From: Tychonema sp. LEGE 06208
GTDB lineage: Bacteria; Cyanobacteriota; Cyanobacteriia; Cyanobacteriales; Microcoleaceae
DNA: 64,000 nucleotides
Assembly: GCF_015207505.1 (NCBI RefSeq)
Contig: NZ_JADEWT010000004.1
Span: forward strand, 1 to 64,000
Direction: 5' to 3'
In this document: piece after piece, positions 46,267-55,271 of the stretch
Layout of the letters: every line of letters begins with the position of its first letter
Numbering within the stretch: position 1 is the first letter of the stretch
Translations under genes and position numbers: made by a program
Notes under the pieces: generated by a model
What the model was told of the DNA's origin: nothing
The model's input: only the letters and a program-made list of their open reading frames with translations
The model's database searches: none

Positions 46267-46367
46267 AAATTCCCGATCGCAATTTACCGCTGAAACCGCT
46301 ACCGCACAACTCTCGTTTGCCTCCGCAGACTGAGAAATCAAGAAAGTATTTAAGCCTGATTTGATAT
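46263..46367 (+). pseudogene. 33-codon ORF overlapping zorB, possible remnant of a third Zorya gene
   Basis: The ATG overlaps the zorB stop as ATGA, the arrangement expected of a translationally coupled third gene. It encodes MKIPDRNLPLKPLPHNSRLP, then PQTEKSRKYLSLI and a stop; proline-rich and too short for ZorC or ZorE. It may be the N-terminal stub of a deleted effector (for example ZorC) or a chance frame. The sequence between its stop and potB has no other coding. Confidence 0.35.
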
Positions 46368-46421
46368 AAAATGTGTTGCATCATTATTAGCCAGAACACG
46401 CGCGGGTAGCCACAAACCCTT

Positions 46422-47294
46422 ATGAAATCGATCCTTCCCAATCGAAAATCGAAAATCGAAAATCGAAAATTGTATAGCCTGTTACTGCTATTATTCCCCG
46501 CCACTGCATGGCTGATTGTTTTCTTCATTTTGCCAGTGCTAATTGTACTTTTGTACAGTTTCTTAGAACGCGGTACTTATGGCGGCGTTACTGCGATATT
46601 TACTCTCAACAATTACCAGCGTTTGTTCAGCGGACTTTTTTTAGGAGTAATTGGCCGATCGCTCTTTTTAGCTTTTTTAACAACCGCAGCTTGCCTTTTA
46701 GTTGGCTATCCCCTAGCATTTTTCATCGCCACCCGTCCTCCCCGCTGGCGAAATGCCTTGCTTTTGCTAGTAATTATTCCATTTTGGACTAACTTTTTGG
46801 TAAGAACCTACGCCTGGATAATTTTGCTGCGTAGCGAAGGAGTAGTTAACACAGCCCTGCAAAGCCTGCAAATTATTAGCGAACCGTTAAACTTGCTTTT
46901 TACACCTTTCGCTGTGGCGATCGGTCTGATTTACGGCTATTTACCTTTCATGGTTCTACCTTTATATTCTAGCATAGAACGCTTCAATTTTTCATTAGTA
47001 GAAGCAGCTCAAGATTTAGGAGCAAATGATATTAGAACATTCTGGCGCGTATTTTTCCCATTGACAACTCGCGGAATAGTTGCAGGTTCAATCTTAGTGT
47101 TTGTCCCCTCAGTTGGCGCTTTTATTACTCCCGATATATTGGGCGGATCTAAAACAGTAATGGTGGGAAACTTGATTCAAAATCAGTTTATGAAAGCCCG
47201 CGATTGGCCCTTTGGTTCCGCCCTTTCTATGTTATTAACAGTAATCATATTGATTCCTGTTTTGGTTTACTTCCACGTCTCTGATGAAACTTAA
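46422..47294 (+). CDS. potB: Spermidine/putrescine ABC transporter permease PotB
   Basis: 290 residues with six membrane helices and the EAA loop EAAQDLGANDIRTFWRVFFP at about 191-210. GTYGGVTAIFTLNNYQRLFSG and VGAFITPDILGG are typical of PotB. Codons about 6-16 (NRKSKIENRKL) are four copies of the heptamer atcgaaa at 46440-46468, so the true start may be a later codon such as the TTG at 46470. The gene begins an operon-like series potB-potC-potD-potA. The next gene is separated by 365 bp of repeats, and an element at 47300 directly follows the stop. Confidence 0.92.
   Translation: MKSILPNRKSKIENRKLYSLLLLLFPATAWLIVFFILPVLIVLLYSFLERGTYGGVTAIFTLNNYQRLFSGLFLGVIGRSLFLAFLTTAACLLVGYPLAFFIATRPPRWRNALLLLVIIPFWTNFLVRTYAWIILLRSEGVVNTALQSLQIISEPLNLLFTPFAVAIGLIYGYLPFMVLPLYSSIERFNFSLVEAAQDLGANDIRTFWRVFFPLTTRGIVAGSILVFVPSVGAFITPDILGGSKTVMVGNLIQNQFMKARDWPFGSALSMLLTVIILIPVLVYFHVSDET
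46440..46468. repeat. STRR atcgaaa inside the potB 5' end
   Basis: Four heptamers in tandem within codons 6-16. A change in copy number other than by multiples of three would frameshift potB if it starts at 46422. Confidence 0.85.
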
Positions 47295-47659
47295 AGAGGT
47301 ATAGCCTTTCGAGCCTAACATGAGGTGCTAGGAGTGGGCATTGGGCATAGGATATAGGGCATTGGGCATACCTCACTAAGCTTGAAAACCGCTATAAATT
47401 GAGATTTACAGTTAGGTGAGGGCGGGTTTATGAGATTATTTATTTGAGGCGATGGTTTTTGGTAGTTGATTGTTGGTGGCGGGCAGTTGATTATTATTTT
47501 TTATTGGTTGGTTCTAATTCCGAATTACCAATGACTACTGACTGTTGACTACTGACTGTTGACTGTTGACTGTTGACTGTTGACTGTTCACTAATAATTA
47601 CTGCTAACTAATAACCAATAACTAATAACCACTAACCAATAACCACTAACCACTAACTA
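47295..47659. repeat. Repeat-filled gap between potB and potC
   Basis: No gene. After the fold-back element (47300-47396) and a few STRR pieces, 47527-47659 holds tgactgt, aataacc and cactaac heptamers that run into the potC ATG; the start codon itself is in the tract (actaATGacta). Confidence 0.88.
47300..47396. mobile_element. Fold-back (MITE-like) element, copy B
   Basis: 97 bp with outer arms tatagcctttcgag and, inverted, tatagcggttttcaag, and inner tgaggt/acctca. The middle carries gcattgggcata twice. Same family as 39747 and 49833. Confidence 0.7.
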
Positions 47660-48517
47660 ATGACTAAAACAAAACTAGATTTGCTCGTGCGGGCGACGGG
47701 GAAAAAGTGGCTATGGGTACAAGCTATACTAGCATTTGCCTTTCTTTACTTGCCAATTCTCATCTTAATTATTTACTCCTTCAACACCTCCAGATTCAAT
47801 GCCGTTTGGCGCGGTTTTACCCTCGATTGGTATCGCAGCTTATTTAGCAATACAGGTGCGACGATTGCTAGCAGCAGCAGCAGCGGAATTTTGCCCGCAC
47901 TCAACAACAGCTTGCTGATTGCAGCTATTTCCACTGTGGTAGCGACAATTTTCGGTACAATGCTGGCGCTAGCGTTGGAACGCTTTCATTTTCCGGGACG
48001 GAAAGCCGTAGAAGTTTTACTGTTTTTGCCGATTATTATGCCCGAAATTACGATCGGCATTTCGCTGCTAGTTTTCTTTACTCTCGCATTTCGGATCGTA
48101 GAAAATCTCACCGGAATTCGCCTCAATCTCGGCTTACCTACAGTAATTATCGGTCACGTTGTCTTTAATATTTCATTTGTGACGATTACTGTCAGGGCGC
48201 GTTTGGCGGAACTCGATCCTCAATTAGAACAAGCAGCTTTTGACTTGGGCGCTAACGAATGGCGGACTTTTTGGCGCATCACTTTTCCGCTGATTTGGCC
48301 CGCTATTTTTAGCGCAGCATTGCTAGCTTTTACTTTGTCCCTAGATGATTTTGTCGTGACATTCTTCACCACTGGCATCGGTTCCATGACTCTGCCACTA
48401 TTTGTTTACGGCATGATAAAATTTTCAGTAACGCCAGCGATTAATGCTATTTCAACTTTGATGTTGCTGGCTTCCTTGTTGCTGGTTGTATCGTCGCTAA
48501 AAGTTCAAAAAAGTTAA
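47660..48517 (+). CDS. potC: Spermidine/putrescine ABC transporter permease PotC
   Basis: 285 residues with six membrane helices and the EAA loop QAAFDLGANEWRTFWRITFP at about 194-213, and LDDFVVTFFTTG typical of PotC. It pairs with PotB to form the membrane channel. The insertion SSSSSGILPALNN in the first periplasmic loop is normal for PotC of cyanobacteria. The start codon lies within a heptamer tract with no obvious ribosome-binding site. potD follows after 50 bp. Confidence 0.93.
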   Translation: MTKTKLDLLVRATGKKWLWVQAILAFAFLYLPILILIIYSFNTSRFNAVWRGFTLDWYRSLFSNTGATIASSSSSGILPALNNSLLIAAISTVVATIFGTMLALALERFHFPGRKAVEVLLFLPIIMPEITIGISLLVFFTLAFRIVENLTGIRLNLGLPTVIIGHVVFNISFVTITVRARLAELDPQLEQAAFDLGANEWRTFWRITFPLIWPAIFSAALLAFTLSLDDFVVTFFTTGIGSMTLPLFVYGMIKFSVTPAINAISTLMLLASLLLVVSSLKVQKS

Positions 48518-48567
48518 ATAAATGTTTTTTGTGTCATAATTATTGTTCGATATAACTCACCAAACCT

Positions 48568-49629
48568 ATGAAACGCCTGCTGAAATTTTTACTTTTGTTT
48601 GTGATGAGTGCAACGGTAGCTTTCGGCTGCAGCCCCACAGGTGGCAACCAACAGCAAGTCCTCAACATTTACAATTATGCAAGTTATATCGCCCCAGAAG
48701 CGATCGCCCAATTCGAGAAAGAGAACAATGTTAAAATTCAATACGACACTTTCGAGAACAGCGACGCACTCTACGCCAAACTCAAACAGGGAAACCCCGG
48801 TTACGACTTAATATTTCCCGCCGATTACATGGTAAAAGTCATGGCAGCGGAGAATATGATTGAGCCGCTAAATTTGCAGAACATCCCCAACAATATCCAC
48901 CTTGATGCTAAGTTTATTAATCAATCTTTCGATCCCCAAAATAAGTATTCTCTACCCTACCAGTGGGGAACAATGGGAATTGGCTACAACTTGAAAGCCA
49001 CCAAGGGCGATATCAACAGTTGGGCGGCGATGTTCGACCCCAAATATAACGGAAAAGTCGCATGGCAAGATGATGCCAGATACACTTTTGCAGGAGTTTT
49101 AATGTATTTAGGATTTGATCCAAATACCACAAATCCCGAAGAAATTAACAAAGCCCGCGATTTGCTGATTAAAAATAAAAATATCATTGCCGCTTTTGTC
49201 CCAGACACTGGTCAAACTCTGCTGGAGCAAGGAGAAGTAAATTTGACAATGGAATGGAGCGGCGATATTTTTCAGGTGATGAAAGAGAGCCCAAATCTCC
49301 GTTACGCTATTCCCAAAGAAGGAACCATTGTGTTTTCTGACAATATGGCAATTCCCAAAGGTGCAGCCAACAAAGAGTTAGCCGAGAAATTTATCAACTT
49401 CACTTTGGAACCAGAGATAGGAGCAAAAATTTCTAATTTTACCCACTTTGGCTCGCCGAATAAAGCAGCCCTCGATCGAGGTTTAATCGATCCTAAAGAT
49501 TTGAAAAATCCTCAAATTTATCCGCCGGCTGAGGTGCTTGCTAAAATGAAGTTTTTGCAGGATGTCGGGAAAACAACTGCATTGTACGATCGAGCTTGGA
49601 CGGAAGTTAAAGCAGGATCTGGAAAGTAG
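48568..49629 (+). CDS. potD: Polyamine-binding lipoprotein PotD
   Basis: 353 residues. A signal peptide with lipobox ends at Cys21 (VAFGC), so it is a lipid-anchored periplasmic binding protein. Conserved segments are LNIYNYASYIAPEAIAQFE, YDLIFPADYMVKVM and LPYQWGTMGIGYN. It captures spermidine or putrescine and docks to PotB-PotC; the exact ligand is inferred. The next gene, potA, lies 290 bp on past another element. Confidence 0.94.
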   Translation: MKRLLKFLLLFVMSATVAFGCSPTGGNQQQVLNIYNYASYIAPEAIAQFEKENNVKIQYDTFENSDALYAKLKQGNPGYDLIFPADYMVKVMAAENMIEPLNLQNIPNNIHLDAKFINQSFDPQNKYSLPYQWGTMGIGYNLKATKGDINSWAAMFDPKYNGKVAWQDDARYTFAGVLMYLGFDPNTTNPEEINKARDLLIKNKNIIAAFVPDTGQTLLEQGEVNLTMEWSGDIFQVMKESPNLRYAIPKEGTIVFSDNMAIPKGAANKELAEKFINFTLEPEIGAKISNFTHFGSPNKAALDRGLIDPKDLKNPQIYPPAEVLAKMKFLQDVGKTTALYDRAWTEVKAGSGK

Positions 49630-49675
49630 ATATCAAACAGGTGGCGGGCTGGTTTGCTTAAATTTTTAGTTTGTA

Positions 49676-49770
49676 TTGGAGTTGCGCCATCGTTAAGAAC
49701 GGGCTCTCCGGCCCGTTCCACAATAAAATTAAGTTTTGTGGAACAAGCATCTTGCCCGTTCCTAAACAAG
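49676..49770. repeat. Dispersed repeat between potD and potA
   Basis: gaacgggctctccggcccgttcc and, further on, aacaagcatcttgcccgttcc flank a short palindrome. Part of the repeat family used as intergenic filler here. Confidence 0.6.
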
Positions 49771-49832
49771 TAATTAAGAATAGTAAAATATATCAGTTTA
49801 ACCGGACTATAACTCATATTTTTTATTGCTCA

Positions 49833-49899
49833 TATAGCAGTTCGATCGCGTTGTGAGGTAATGCCCAGCGGCACCTCATCTTTCGCTCGAAATGCTATA
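49833..49899. mobile_element. Fold-back (MITE-like) element, copy C
   Basis: 67 bp, the smallest copy: tatagcagttcgatcgcg and, inverted, tatagcatttcgagcg, with inner tgaggt/acctca. It lies 20 bp before the potA start. Confidence 0.72.
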
Positions 49900-49918
49900 A
49901 CTCATAGATACTAACACA

Positions 49919-51007
49919 ATGCACGCAGTCGAACTTGTCAACATTTCCAAAATATTTAAAAGTGTCCGCAGTCAAGATTTCTTAGCTGTAGATAACATCA
50001 ACCTGCAAATTTTCGATCGCGAATTTTTTTCTTTGCTCGGCCCTTCCGGCTGTGGCAAAACTACAACTTTGCGAACGATCGCAGGTTTTGAAACTCCCAC
50101 AGCAGGCGAAATTTACATTCACGGCCAACCGATGCAAAATCGCCCGCCATTTCACCGCCCAGTGAATACGGTATTTCAAAATTATGCTTTATTTCCGCAC
50201 ATGACAGTAGCACAAAATGCTGCATTTGGGTTGGAAATGGAGAATTTGCCTCAGCCAAAAATTCGCGATCGCGTGGCGGCAGCCTTAGCATTAGTACAGT
50301 TGACAGATGTAGAAAAACGCTATCCCCGCCAACTGTCAGGGGGACAGCAGCAGCGAGTAGCGCTGGCGAGGGCATTGGTCAAAGAGCCTTCTGTTTTGCT
50401 ATTAGATGAACCCCTGGGAGCGCTGGATTTAAAATTGCGTAAAGAGATGCAATTAGAATTAAAAAAAATGCAGCGCAAATTGGGAATTACATTTATTTAT
50501 GTAACTCACGACCAAGAAGAAGCGCTCACAATGTCGGACAGAATTGCAGTGATGGAAGGAGGAAAACTGCAACAAGTCGGGACACCTGTTGATATTTATG
50601 AATATCCGAAAACGCGGTTTGTTGCTGATTTTATTGGCGACAGCAATTTTTTGACCGGGCGAGTAGTAGAAAGGCAACAGGGTCAAGTAGTCGTGTTGGT
50701 TGACCAAGAGTTGCCCGTGTTAGTTGCGACTGCAGAAGATTTGCCGGCCGGGAAAACTGTTACCTTGGTGTTGCGGCCGGAAAAAGCTGCTATTTATCCG
50801 GCTAATTACGATGCTGAAAATAGCTGGCCGGGAACAGTAGAAGAGGCGATTTATATTGGCACTGATACGCGCTATAGGGTGCGCTTGACTGCTAAAAGCT
50901 CGATCGCCCTTCGCCGACAAAACTTGCACCGAGATGACTTACAGCGGCACCAAATTGGCGATCGAGTTCGAGTTACCGTGCCGCCGGAAAGTATCTGCAT
51001 TCTTTAA
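49919..51007 (+). CDS. potA: Polyamine ABC transporter ATP-binding protein PotA
   Basis: 362 residues. Walker A GPSGCGKT at 41-48, Q-loop Gln87, signature LSGGQQQR at 139-146, Walker B VLLLDEP at 159-165, and the H-loop YVTHDQEEAL. C-terminal TOBE-type domain at about 280-360. It drives PotB-PotC import. Downstream of potD and separated by an element; all four components are on the same strand. Confidence 0.95.
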   Translation: MHAVELVNISKIFKSVRSQDFLAVDNINLQIFDREFFSLLGPSGCGKTTTLRTIAGFETPTAGEIYIHGQPMQNRPPFHRPVNTVFQNYALFPHMTVAQNAAFGLEMENLPQPKIRDRVAAALALVQLTDVEKRYPRQLSGGQQQRVALARALVKEPSVLLLDEPLGALDLKLRKEMQLELKKMQRKLGITFIYVTHDQEEALTMSDRIAVMEGGKLQQVGTPVDIYEYPKTRFVADFIGDSNFLTGRVVERQQGQVVVLVDQELPVLVATAEDLPAGKTVTLVLRPEKAAIYPANYDAENSWPGTVEEAIYIGTDTRYRVRLTAKSSIALRRQNLHRDDLQRHQIGDRVRVTVPPESICIL

Positions 51008-51032
51008 AACGTCCCGCTGATTGAAATCTCCT

Positions 51033-53249
51033 TTATTGCGGTGAAGGCGAAGGAGTTTCCGCTTCCGGCGCGGGAATTTCGGCAGGAGTTGATTCGGGCG
51101 ACGGCGAGGGACTTTCGCCAGAAGTTGATTCGGGCGACGGCGATGGACTTTCGCCAGAAGTTGATTCTGGCGACGGCGCGGGAATTTCGGCAGGAGTTGA
51201 TTCTGGCGACGGCGAGGAACTTTCAGCACCGGGCGAGGGACTCTGTGAACCGGGCGAGGGATTTTCTGCAGGACTCGGGACGGAAGTTTCCGGCGGTGGC
51301 GGAAGTTGTTCGGGCTCTGGCTGAGGGCTTTGGAGGCTGCGTACCCACAAACCTAAACCTGTAAAGGCTAACATCAGCCCCAACAGCCCCAGCAGCGGCA
51401 ACCAACGTTTGGACTGTTGTTTTTGAACTGGTTCCGGGGCGGGGGCTGTTTCGGGATACAGCAACTGTTTGGACGATTCTGAAAGCTGAGATTCTGGGAT
51501 CTTCCCGGTCTTCTGGAGAGATGCTGACCCTGACATTGGCAGGGACACCGACTGGAGAGACACTGGCGCTGACACTGCTGCTGAGGTTGGCGCTGAGGCG
51601 GGAGGAAACAGTACCAATTTCTCCGGCGAAGTCCGACAGTAAGTCGCCACGACAGAGGTGTTATCGTAACCGTTTTTCTCGTTGGCGAGGCTAATCCAAG
51701 ACTGAACAGCAGCTTCCAAAGACATTTGACCCTCTAGCACCGGAGGGCCGTAATTCTCCCAAGATTGCTCTACCCAGTCGTTGTCGGCCAAACCGTCGGA
51801 ACACAGCAGCAGTAAGCCTTCCTCTTCGAGAATAAATCGCTGAATCGTCGGGCGCAGGAAATCGCCGTCTCGCGTGCCCAAAGCTTGAGTCAGGGCTCCT
51901 GCATCCGATCGCAATTGAGTCTCCCAGTATAAACTGTGTCCTAGCTTGACTTCCCTTGACGCTACGTCATCGTCCACAGTCAGCCGCTGACAGTAATTTT
52001 TACCAATCCAATAAGCGCGGCTGTCTCCAACATTGATCAAATAAAGTTCGTGACTGTTATTCGACGGTAAATCATCGGAAACTTTAATTTTTTGAGGCAA
52101 CTGGAGGGCCATCACCAAAGTCGTGCCCATCCGCTGCCGCAACTCTTTTCCCTGCTCGTTATTTTGATTGGAAATCACATTGTTCACAACTCTGACTATT
52201 TCTTCGAGTTGTTTGATTACCATTTCTGGCGTCATCAACTCTTCTTGTTCAGCGATTTCTGCGAGCAAATTTTGGACTAAAGCTTTCAGGGACTGCACGG
52301 CTAATTGACTGGCAACTTCTCCTCCTTCGTGGCCTCCAACCCCATCGCAAACCATTGTTAAGTAAGGAATTAGTTTGTCGCCATCTGAAGTTTTACTAAA
52401 TTGTAAATCCGCAGCAGTCGGATAGCAACTGTCTTCATTTTTGGCGCGCTGCGGCCCGGTATCAGTCATGCCTACTACTTCTAAGTGCAGGGGCAATAAA
52501 GCCGCTTGTTCTAATAATAAATCGTTGAGTTCTAGGGCGATCGCCTCTAAATTCATGCTGCTGCGGCGCATAAACAGACAAATCTCTCCGAGTCTCGACT
52601 GCACCTCTGGCGCGGCAGATTCCACCAAACCAGACCAAACATCTCCCAAATCCTTAACCGTCGGTACAAAATTTCCAGGGTGCAGTTGCAGCAGGCGTAC
52701 CCGCCAACCTTCCACCCGCAAATTTTCCGGTACCAGCAAACTCGCAGCGACTCCTTGTTCCGAAAGCGGTGTCCACAGTTGAAGCATTTGCCACAGCCAG
52801 TAAACTTGGCGCGCCGCACCGGTGTGAGCCCAAGCTTCTAAAATAGAAGGATGCAGGCTACCAAAATTATTAACTGGCACATTTTCCAGCAACAGCACCT
52901 CAGTGGCTTCGGGTTCTTCCCCCACGGAACAAAAACCGTATACTTCCGGCGTATGCAGCCGTTGGGGATACAAATGCAGGTATGGCGCGATGCTATCGGG
53001 CAGTTGTTCGGGGACGCTAGGAGGAATAGATGGACGGCTTTCTAGCCAGAGTTGGGGTGCAATGACAAAATATCGATCGGCTATTACCTTACCCGCCGGC
53101 ACTTCCTCGGCTGCTGGGCCCACAGCCCACAAATACCGATAAATTAAATTGGTTTCGCAAGCTGCACAGTGCTGGCGGCCAAAGGTATTGCGGGGTTCGG
53201 GACAGCTCAGATTCGGGCAATAAATGGGTTCTGAGAAACTACTAATCAT
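51033..53249 (-). CDS. PP2C-type Ser/Thr protein phosphatase with C-terminal anchor
   Basis: 738 residues from ATG 53249. N-terminal zinc-ribbon-like cysteines (CPNLSCPEPRNTFGRQHC and CAACE), then a region of about 250 residues, then a PP2C domain at about 260-520 with TDTGPQRAKNED, VCDGVGGHEGGEVAS, VGDSRAYWIG and CSDGLADND metal-binding motifs. A membrane helix at about 630-650 (LLGLLGLMLAFTGLGLWV) precedes a tail of Pro/Ser/Glu repeats (PSPESTSGES type). Likely membrane-anchored, dephosphorylating Hanks-kinase targets; no pairing to the kinase at 31235 is shown. A longer frame from TTG 53303 is less likely. Confidence 0.9.
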   Translation of the reverse strand: MISSFSEPIYCPNLSCPEPRNTFGRQHCAACETNLIYRYLWAVGPAAEEVPAGKVIADRYFVIAPQLWLESRPSIPPSVPEQLPDSIAPYLHLYPQRLHTPEVYGFCSVGEEPEATEVLLLENVPVNNFGSLHPSILEAWAHTGAARQVYWLWQMLQLWTPLSEQGVAASLLVPENLRVEGWRVRLLQLHPGNFVPTVKDLGDVWSGLVESAAPEVQSRLGEICLFMRRSSMNLEAIALELNDLLLEQAALLPLHLEVVGMTDTGPQRAKNEDSCYPTAADLQFSKTSDGDKLIPYLTMVCDGVGGHEGGEVASQLAVQSLKALVQNLLAEIAEQEELMTPEMVIKQLEEIVRVVNNVISNQNNEQGKELRQRMGTTLVMALQLPQKIKVSDDLPSNNSHELYLINVGDSRAYWIGKNYCQRLTVDDDVASREVKLGHSLYWETQLRSDAGALTQALGTRDGDFLRPTIQRFILEEEGLLLLCSDGLADNDWVEQSWENYGPPVLEGQMSLEAAVQSWISLANEKNGYDNTSVVATYCRTSPEKLVLFPPASAPTSAAVSAPVSLQSVSLPMSGSASLQKTGKIPESQLSESSKQLLYPETAPAPEPVQKQQSKRWLPLLGLLGLMLAFTGLGLWVRSLQSPQPEPEQLPPPPETSVPSPAENPSPGSQSPSPGAESSSPSPESTPAEIPAPSPESTSGESPSPSPESTSGESPSPSPESTPAEIPAPEAETPSPSPQ
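51045..51235. repeat. Tandem repeats encoding the Pro/Ser/Glu tail of the phosphatase
   Basis: About five imperfect copies of a unit of roughly 36 bp, giving SPSPESTPAEIPAPSPEST-like peptide. Length is likely to vary between strains. Confidence 0.8.
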
Positions 53250-53303
53250 ATCGAAAGAGTTTGTGTAAAAACATTCTGAAGATATTTGATTCTCCAGCTC
53301 CAA

Positions 53304-53588
53304 TTCACGAGCTTGAGAATAAACTGATTTTAGCCCCTATCAATTTTTTAACTGCCTTTGGGGCGCTAGAAATTGTAGTTGCTGCCAATGGAGATCGGCT
53401 AGAATTGTAATCTAAGTTACTAAAACTTTAACTTTGAGTACGATCGAACCCTGACTGGGGCCGGAGCAGCCTCAACCCGATACCGCGATCGGGCCAGCAA
53501 TTCGCAAACCCTTGCAGAGTCTGTTGTTGGCACTTTTAAAATCTCAAATTTCCAATCTAAGATATTTCATAGTATCACCAATTCTTTT
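53304..53588. other. Divergent promoter region of PP2C and NfeD genes
   Basis: 285 bp without genes or clear repeats; it must hold both promoters. No confident -10/-35 pair. Confidence 0.4.
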
Positions 53589-54020
53589 ATGATCTTGACT
53601 CCCACGCTTCTTTGGCTGCTAGCTGGGACTTTGCTCTGTTTGGCAGAGTTATTTCTCCCGACTGCTTTTGTGGCTTTTATGATGGGGCTGAGCGCCTTCG
53701 CTGTAGCTGGATGCTCTCTAGTTTTACCTTATGTTAATTTACAGATATTCCTGTGGATGGTATTTTCGACAGTTTTTGTGCTGGTCTCCCGGCGCTTGAT
53801 ACCAAAAGGCAAGGTAAGGGCGATCGCAGATTCTCACGAAGCTAAAACTTTAACAGAAATTCCCCCCGGCGAAGCTGGACGGGTGATTTATGAGGGGAAT
53901 TCTTGGCAAGCTCGTTGCGAAGACACCAAGGCCACCATCCCTCCCAACCAAAACGTCATTGTCGTGGGACGAAAAGGCACTACTTTGATAGTTTTACCAG
54001 AAAACTTATTGCATTCTTAA
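53589..54020 (+). CDS. NfeD-like membrane protein
   Basis: 143 residues: two or three N-terminal membrane helices (about 5-75) and a C-terminal OB-fold-like domain (PPGEAGRVIYEGNSWQARCED to VGRKGTTLIVLPENLL). Short NfeD proteins always travel with an SPFH/stomatin gene, found here 180 bp downstream, and are thought to organise membrane microdomains or help in membrane quality control. Confidence 0.88.
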   Translation: MILTPTLLWLLAGTLLCLAELFLPTAFVAFMMGLSAFAVAGCSLVLPYVNLQIFLWMVFSTVFVLVSRRLIPKGKVRAIADSHEAKTLTEIPPGEAGRVIYEGNSWQARCEDTKATIPPNQNVIVVGRKGTTLIVLPENLLHS

Positions 54021-54033
54021 ACCAAATGCGTAA

Positions 54034-54180
54034 TTAGTCAGTAGTCAGTAGTCAGTAGTCAGTAGTCAGTAGTCAGTAGTCATTAGTCAGTAGTCAGTAG
54101 TCATTAGTCAGTAGTCATTAGTGAACAACAGTCAACAGTTAACAATCAACAGTCAACAGTCAACAGTTAACATTCAACAT
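54034..54180. repeat. STRR between nfeD-like and SPFH genes
   Basis: cagtagt heptamers (54034-54120), then aacagtc/aacagtt heptamers (54121-54175). Confidence 0.92.
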
Positions 54181-54191
54181 TCAAAATTGAT

Positions 54192-54197
54192 AGGAGG
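54192..54197 (+). promoter_or_regulatory. Strong ribosome-binding site for the SPFH gene
   Basis: AGGAGG five bases before GTG 54203, the clearest Shine-Dalgarno in the window. It settles the GTG start. Confidence 0.75.
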
Positions 54198-54202
54198 CAA
54201 CT

Positions 54203-55162
54203 GTGGAACAATTATTTTTACTCGTGTTTTTAGCATTAGGCGGTTCAGCCCTCGCAGGTTCCGTCAAGATTATCAATCAGGGAAATCAAGCATTAGTAGA
54301 GACTTTAGGTAAATATAATGGCAAGAAACTCGAACCTGGTTTGAATTTTGTGACACCGTTTTTCGATCGCGTAGTTTACGAGCAAACTATTCGGGAAAAA
54401 GTCTTAGATGTTCCCCCGCAAGCTTGTATTACCCGCGACAACGTTTCGATCACGGTTGATGCTGTGGTTTACTGGCGAATTGTAGACTTGGACAAAGCCT
54501 GTTACAAAGTTGAGAATCTTCAGTCAGCAATGGTAAATATGGTGCTGACTCAAATTCGCGCGGAAATGGGTCAACTGGATCTCGAACAAACTTTTACGGC
54601 TCGTTCTCAAATTAATGAAATCTTGCTCAAAGATTTAGATATTGTTACCGATCCTTGGGGAGTGAAAGTAACGCGGGTAGAATTGCGCGATATTATCCCT
54701 TCTAAAACTGTACAGGAATCGATGGAATTGCAGATGGCAGCCGATCGCCGGAAGCGGGCGTCGATTTTGACATCCGAGGGCGAACGCGAGTCAGCAGTTA
54801 ACAGCGCCAAAGGTAAGGCGGAAGCGCAGGTTTTGGATGCAGAAGCGCGCCAAAAAGCTACTATTTTGGAGGCGGAAGCTCAACAAAAGGCGATCGTCCT
54901 GAAAGCCCAAGCAGAACGCCAAAGTCAGGTTTTGAAAGCACAAGCTACTTCTGAGGCTTTGCAAATTATCGGCAAAACCCTGCAAAATGACCCCAATGCG
55001 CGGGAAGCTTTACAGTTTTTGTTAGCTCAAAATTATCTGGATATGGGCTTAAAAATTGGCAGCAGCGACAGCAGCAAGGTGATGTTTATGGATCCGCGCA
55101 GCATCCCCGCTACGATGGAAGGATTGCGATCGATCGTTGGGGAAGGTAATAAGATTGATTAG
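54203..55162 (+). CDS. SPFH/stomatin-band 7 family protein
   Basis: 319 residues from GTG. One N-terminal membrane segment ([16 protein letters not shown]), SPFH domain at about 25-200 ([40 protein letters not shown]), then a coiled coil of alanine-rich repeats ([20 protein letters not shown]) and a C-terminal [18 protein letters not shown]. Resembles QmcA/stomatin, a scaffold of membrane microdomains. Works with the NfeD-like gene upstream. Confidence 0.93.
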   Translation: MEQLFLLVFLALGGSALAGSVKIINQGNQALVETLGKYNGKKLEPGLNFVTPFFDRVVYEQTIREKVLDVPPQACITRDNVSITVDAVVYWRIVDLDKACYKVENLQSAMVNMVLTQIRAEMGQLDLEQTFTARSQINEILLKDLDIVTDPWGVKVTRVELRDIIPSKTVQESMELQMAADRRKRASILTSEGERESAVNSAKGKAEAQVLDAEARQKATILEAEAQQKAIVLKAQAERQSQVLKAQATSEALQIIGKTLQNDPNAREALQFLLAQNYLDMGLKIGSSDSSKVMFMDPRSIPATMEGLRSIVGEGNKID

Positions 55163-55192
55163 TCATTAGTCATTAGTCATTAGTCATTAGTT
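55161..55192. repeat. Short STRR (cattagt)
   Basis: Four heptamers after the SPFH gene, followed by taattgg/ttcccaa repeats to 55262. Confidence 0.7.
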
Positions 55193-55271
55193 GGGAATAG
55201 GTAATTGGTAATTGGTTGCTTTTTGTTGAGAAAATTAGCTATTCCCAATTCCCAATTCCTAATTACCAAAT

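Noticed and set aside
51041-51364. 107-codon + frame over the phosphatase tail
   Set aside because: Antisense reading of the Pro/Ser/Glu tandem repeats.
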